Source: Cristatella mucedo (lineage: Eukaryota; Bryozoa; Phylactolaemata; Cristatellidae). Taken from it: a stretch of 64,000 nt of DNA. Below, in pieces: positions 37,030 to 64,000 of this stretch. Numbering within the stretch: the stretch's first letter is position 1; each line of letters opens with the position of its first letter. The notes below the pieces were generated by a model, which did no database searches, was not told the DNA's origin, and saw only the letters and a program-made list of their open reading frames with translations. The stretch is from the NCBI GenBank assembly GCA_009760855.2, contig WPIO01000009.1:679501-743500 (forward strand), given 5' to 3'. The position numbers and the translations under genes were made by a program.

Positions 37030-37260
37030 TGTATTATTTATATAATTCATTTATATAGCGCCATAAGAGAACTTAATCTCTATTCAGGTGCTTCACAGAT
37101 GCTGCAACTACCAAATGTTTGGTGGTAATATCAGCAAGCAGTAGGCATAGTATAAACAGGTACGTGCACACGAAGGACGAATCCCGGAGACCCATCAAAT
37201 GCTGCAATAAACAGCTATTTGTCATTTAAACAGGCTGCAGCAGGAACCTGCTGCAGCGAC
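37030..37260 (-). mobile_element. LINE-A 3'-end fragment
   Basis: TTATATAGCGCC, AAGAGAACTTAATCTCTATT and GTGCTTCACAGATGCTGCAAC (hairpin and tail), followed by a 3' UTR piece with the AAGGACGAATCCCGGAGACC motif. Confidence 0.65.
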
Positions 37261-37316
37261 AGATAATACAGATAACCAATGTGTTATTATTATTATTATT
37301 ATAAATAAAACCCAGA

Positions 37317-37605
37317 ACCGTCAGCACGAAAGAGATAGCCTATTCCATGTCCTACAGGTTGAGTATAAATCGAGAACAGCAAAAGAGCGAGGACAGAACC
37401 TTGTGGGATTCTATGGGTGGCTGGTCTGGTGGATAAGGCCTGACCCCCACGCTACACCGATTGAACACGATCGGACGTGTGATTTAAACCACGCCAGTGC
37501 CTCGTCTGCCAGACCGATCGTTGTTCTCAATCGCTCAAGTAGGATATCGGGATCAATGATATTGAAGGCAGCTGATGAGCAGCACTAGGGCAGTCGGGTC
37601 AGTTG
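37317..37605 (-). mobile_element. Fragment of another non-LTR reverse transcriptase
   Basis: On the minus strand: SAAFNIIDPDILLERL and IGLADEALAWFKSHV, then RIPQGSVLALLLFSIYTQPV. These correspond to RT motifs before the YxDD box. It differs from LINE-A in its residues and may belong to the LINE-C lineage. Both ends are lost. Confidence 0.7.
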
Positions 37606-37907
37606 CTCCGTGTTGTGTGTGCCTGCTACTGTTGTCATTAGCTCGAACGCCTCACCTGCAGCCAATGGTTAGGCAACCGACACAGTGCAGCCGCCTACCA
37701 CTAACGTACGGGATATTCCTCAACGAAGGCAGCTATATTCCCTGACTTAGGGCCTTCCTCAGCGCCGATGTTGTGAGAGCCTGCTGCAGTTGTCCTTAGC
37801 TCGAACGCCTCACCTAGGGCCGGTAGTTAGGCATTAGGCACAGATCAGCATCCTGCCACTAATGAACAGGATATTACCCGACGAAGCTATATTCTCCGAC
37901 TTTTAAA
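37606..37907. repeat. Diverged tandem duplication, two copies of about 160 bp
   Basis: Copy one (about 37620-37750) and copy two (about 37783-37905) share CTGCT...GTTGTC.TTAGC, then TCGAACGCCTCACCT, AGTTAGGCA, CAGGATATT and CGAAG...CTATATT, in the same order and orientation. The divergence suggests an old event. Confidence 0.65.
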
Positions 37908-38066
37908 TAACAATTAGCTGATTCAGCAACCTCAATAATATAGCGGAAGAAAAACCTTAACAGTAATCACCACTGCTTGCAGTAGGCGATAAGGATCGAC
38001 CACTGCAGGACTCGAAACCACGATATGGTTCGTGAAGAGCAAGCACCTTACCTCCTGGGAACCCAG
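37908..38066 (-). mobile_element. SINE-1 copy, diverged
   Basis: Read on the minus strand: GTTCCCAGGAGGTAAGGTGC (A-box region), a B box like GGTTTCGAGTCC, then GCAAGCAGTGGTGATTAC and GAGGTTGCTGAATCAGC. Confidence 0.7.
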
Positions 38067-38609
38067 GGACTTTAAGGCACTGTAGGCATTGCACGATGCT
38101 AGGGGTTTACCCACCAAATTCCTAGCAATTTCGCTTCCGAGTTCTCGTGCTATAGCCTCAAATGGCCGGGCCAGCCAGTCTTTCTATGCCTTTAAACGGC
38201 GACACTTCTGCCATTTCCACCAACATGCTTCGCGAAACTTCGTAGTACCCGGACATACTGAGGGGATATTTATTGTATAGATACATACTCGCTCGAACTG
38301 CGACCTCATCCCTTGAGCAAGGAGTTTTCGAAGACATTGCCTCGTTTTGGCCAACCCCATTTCCTACTGGAAATAACTGGGTCAGCCCCCTCTTTGGGAG
38401 CCGCTGTTCGATGTTAGCTGGTCTGCCGATCTCTGTCTCGGGCAATCTGAAAGTTTTCTTGGTCATGAGCTCCTACCTTGTGCGATCAGGGCAGTAGAAT
38501 CTTTACCAAACCATTGAAGTCAACACTTGCACGTGGCCAGCTAGCTCACTCGAGTCTCGGACGCCTAGGTGGGTGGAGGGATTGTGAGTGGTGGGTGAAG
38601 GGACACTGG

Positions 38610-38668
38610 CATTGTGTATGTGTGTGATTATGTGTGAGTGTTTGTGTGTGTGTGTGTGTGTGCGCGAG
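38610..38668. repeat. Short (TG)n tract
   Basis: TG repeat with TGATTATG interruptions, about 55 bp. Confidence 0.85.
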
Positions 38669-38689
38669 CGTGCATGGTCCTAGTGAGAG

Positions 38690-39022
38690 AATAGAGCTTC
38701 GTGTTCGTGTAGTCTCGGTTAGGGAGCACATGCTCGGTGGAACAATGAACCGGGAAGCAATGGCATCTGCAGATGCCACTGGGAGCCTGAACAGGCTTCG
38801 ATACTCGCGACCATGAGTGTGTGGGCCCTAGTCTGGTTTTGCCCAAGCCTGAAGCGGACGTCCCCTTTGAAGGGACGGTGTTTTCCTTGCAATATCACTC
38901 TATATATACATAGATATAGCTCAGTGTGTTTGTCGAACCGAGTGTGCGCGAGCAGAGTCGAGAGATAAAACCTGACTAGACAGGCCGCGACGTTGTATGC
39001 CTGCAAATAAATTTTGATAACA
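38690..39022 (+). mobile_element. Possible solo LTR (tentative)
   Basis: A promoter-like order is visible: a TATATATACATA box at 38892-38903, about 110 bp of downstream sequence, then an AAATAAATTTT poly(A)-type signal at 39004-39014 and an end in GATAACA. That is how an LTR U3-R-U5 might look. I found no second copy, no flanking duplication and no retroviral gene, so it could equally be chance. Confidence 0.25.
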
Positions 39023-39339
39023 TCCCCCATCCCTGCTTAATAATTCGGGTTCAGCACATGTCCGCGACCCCATGACCCTAGTAACGATAACTAGTATAGC
39101 ACATCAAACGCTCAAGGAATGCTCATGGCGAGGCGATCTACTTATTGTGAACCGAGTTCACCAAACCGACATTTGGAAGGGGGTTGGTTACGCCTGCCCC
39201 ACCGGAAAACGTTGGTGTTCGCACAACTTGCCTCCTATGGGCAACTAAAAAGCTTAGAAATCAATGTAAGAGCACACTGAAAAATACAGAGCCACTATTT
39301 ATCTATGAGACGTCAAAATTACAATTGGGTTTGTTTATC

Positions 39340-39700
39340 ACATGCTCCTCTTGAACCTTTTAAAATTCGTGCACAAATTTCGATCTCTTTTAGTCACTGG
39401 CATTCAATCATCCTTGTCAGCCCAAAATATTTTCACAAAGCAATCGTGAACACTGAACCAAGTGTTAATGGCAAACGCTTGTTTTCAATTATTTTTCATT
39501 CATTTCCAAAGACAAACATCAAGCTTATTCAGCTATACTTTCTTGCTTTCTCTTTTATTTTGGGTGAGATTAAGTCTGTTGGCCACCGTAAGTGTACCAA
39601 AATGTGCTGAAGCTTTGACTACCGTATAGAAAAAACGAAAACTCCAGCATAACGTCCACCTGGTCTTCGTGACTTGGTGGAGTTACAGCTAGTGATTAAA
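39340..39700 (+). mobile_element. LINE-B 3' fragment, diverged
   Basis: It ends like the other LINE-B copies: TCTTTTATTTTGGGTGAGAT, AAGTCTGTTGGCCACCG, GTCCACCTGGTCTTCGTGAC and GGTGGAGTTACAG. It is more worn than the copies at 45.3 and 63 kb. Confidence 0.65.
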
Positions 39701-40815
39701 GAGTAGATAGATAGAGGAGGCTTTCCTTAGACACAGGACTTAAGTTATAGGGGCAAATACTCCATGGGAAACCAATTAGCAAATTCAGGAAGGGTGAAGT
39801 GCAAAATCTCACTAAGAAGCTCACCGCTAATCGCATTGACGTCTTTAAATATTGATTAGGTTAAGTACTGCTGCAGAAAGTGCGTACACGAAGTCTCGTT
39901 GGTTCAATCAATGGCTGTGAATAAATAAATTAACTTCTGCTGCAACTAGGTCAAAGATGAGCCAAAATTTTCTACAGTCACTTAGGCCAGCAGACATGTC
40001 GACATGAATCGCGAGTGACTTAAAAGTGGTAAATAGCCAATAAATGCACAACAAACAGCTGAACAAGACTACTGAAGTTAAATCGGTGAACTAGGTCTCT
40101 TGGTAACCAACCAACGATAAACAGCACATTGGGATCGTTTTTCTCTGGCAACAATACCTTGACCAAAATCAATCACTGTCAGGCATACAGACGAGACCCA
40201 AAAGCAGCAATTCTTGCTATGCTGTTGCCTACCGCGAAGCAGTCAGAAAGAAACAGTCGTTCGTTTTTGAGGTCAGTCCTGTTCATGACCGACCAAAAGT
40301 AGTATCCCAATCTTAAGTCAGATTCATATTTGCTGCACAATTTATTTTTGAAGTTTTTGTAGATTTCTGCCTTATTGAAAACATTCCTATTTTGAGCTCT
40401 CAGTGAAAACCATAAAACGACTCACAATGAATGCATATTTAATTAAATCTAAAAAGTACCAATATAACATATGACAGCACCAAATACGCGGAGCCGGCAC
40501 AGCTTCAAATAAAATGAGACAGCACAGTTCCAGCACGAACTCTGTAAACTAAGTGTAGCAGACCCGGCCAATCTCGAGTTTTGCAGCCGATGCCGTGCCA
40601 ATAACAAACTGCTAAGCGATCGCACATTAAGTAGCTACAGCACCACACTAACAGTGTTCGTCACCAACGTCTTTGGTAGAACGAACCATAGGAGTATGCT
40701 CTCAGCTGTGCTGTGAAGTGGACGAACCATAATCACATTTGTCTCACGTCCAATCATCTTCATGCCAAATCCATGACATGATACCTCAAGCTTAGGATCA
40801 GCAGCATGCATGCCG
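39701..40815. other. NPL 3' flank with candidate poly(A) signals
   Basis: On the minus strand the NPL stop at 40816 is followed by ATTAAA (40443-40438) and AATAAA (40346-40341). Either would give a 3' UTR of roughly 400-500 bases. Nothing else is recognised here. Confidence 0.4.

Positions 40816-64000
<23,185 letters not shown>

Overview
This is a window of metazoan nuclear genome, most likely from an invertebrate. The reasons are GT-AG introns, conserved animal housekeeping genes, many 5'-truncated non-LTR retrotransposons, tRNA-derived SINEs, a Tc1-like remnant and very long dinucleotide repeats. There are no operons and nothing bacterial. The species cannot be fixed from the sequence.

Three conserved protein-coding genes can be read exon by exon, all on the minus strand. 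(1) The 5' end of an exportin-1 (XPO1/CRM1) gene: the first coding exon is at 5850-5960 and the second runs off the left edge at 1-142. (2) A complete protein-L-isoaspartate O-methyltransferase (PCMT1-like) gene of six exons, 35588 to 27717, giving a 228-residue protein. (3) A complete N-acetylneuraminate lyase (NPL-like) gene of ten exons, 63690 to 40816, giving a modelled 335-residue protein. It has an Arg/Ala-rich N-terminal extension and one probable GC-AG intron. In both complete genes the exon phases join without a frameshift. No open-reading-frame scan would show these genes, because their exons are only 55-205 bases long. The genes are unrelated in function: nuclear export, protein repair and sialic acid catabolism.

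The rest is repeat-rich intron and intergenic DNA. LINE-A, a CR1/L2-like non-LTR element, has about twenty fragments and ends in a GCGCC...GGCGC hairpin followed by (ATT)n. LINE-B has six 3' fragments ending in an ACATT-rich tail. LINE-C has one clear copy at about 48.0-49.1 kb. Two tRNA-derived SINE families are present. SINE-2 carries the LINE-A tail and SINE-1 carries the LINE-C tail, so each SINE seems to parasitise a different LINE. A Tc1-like transposase pseudogene (7.2-7.76 kb), an inverted endonuclease fragment (33.1-33.7 kb), a 16-bp palindromic minisatellite (10.7-11.1 kb) and several long (GA)n or (AC)n tracts complete the repeats.

Layout: 1-6 kb XPO1 5' end; 6-27.7 kb intergenic repeats with CpG-rich stretches at 11.6-13.2 and 19.2-21.6 kb that may hold promoters; 27.7-35.6 kb PCMT1; 35.6-40.8 kb intergenic; 40.8-63.7 kb NPL, whose introns hold most of the transposons. 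I found no convincing undescribed biological system. The most unusual points are the NPL leader and its GC-AG intron, the paired LINE/SINE tails, and a LINE subfamily whose copies share one stop codon.
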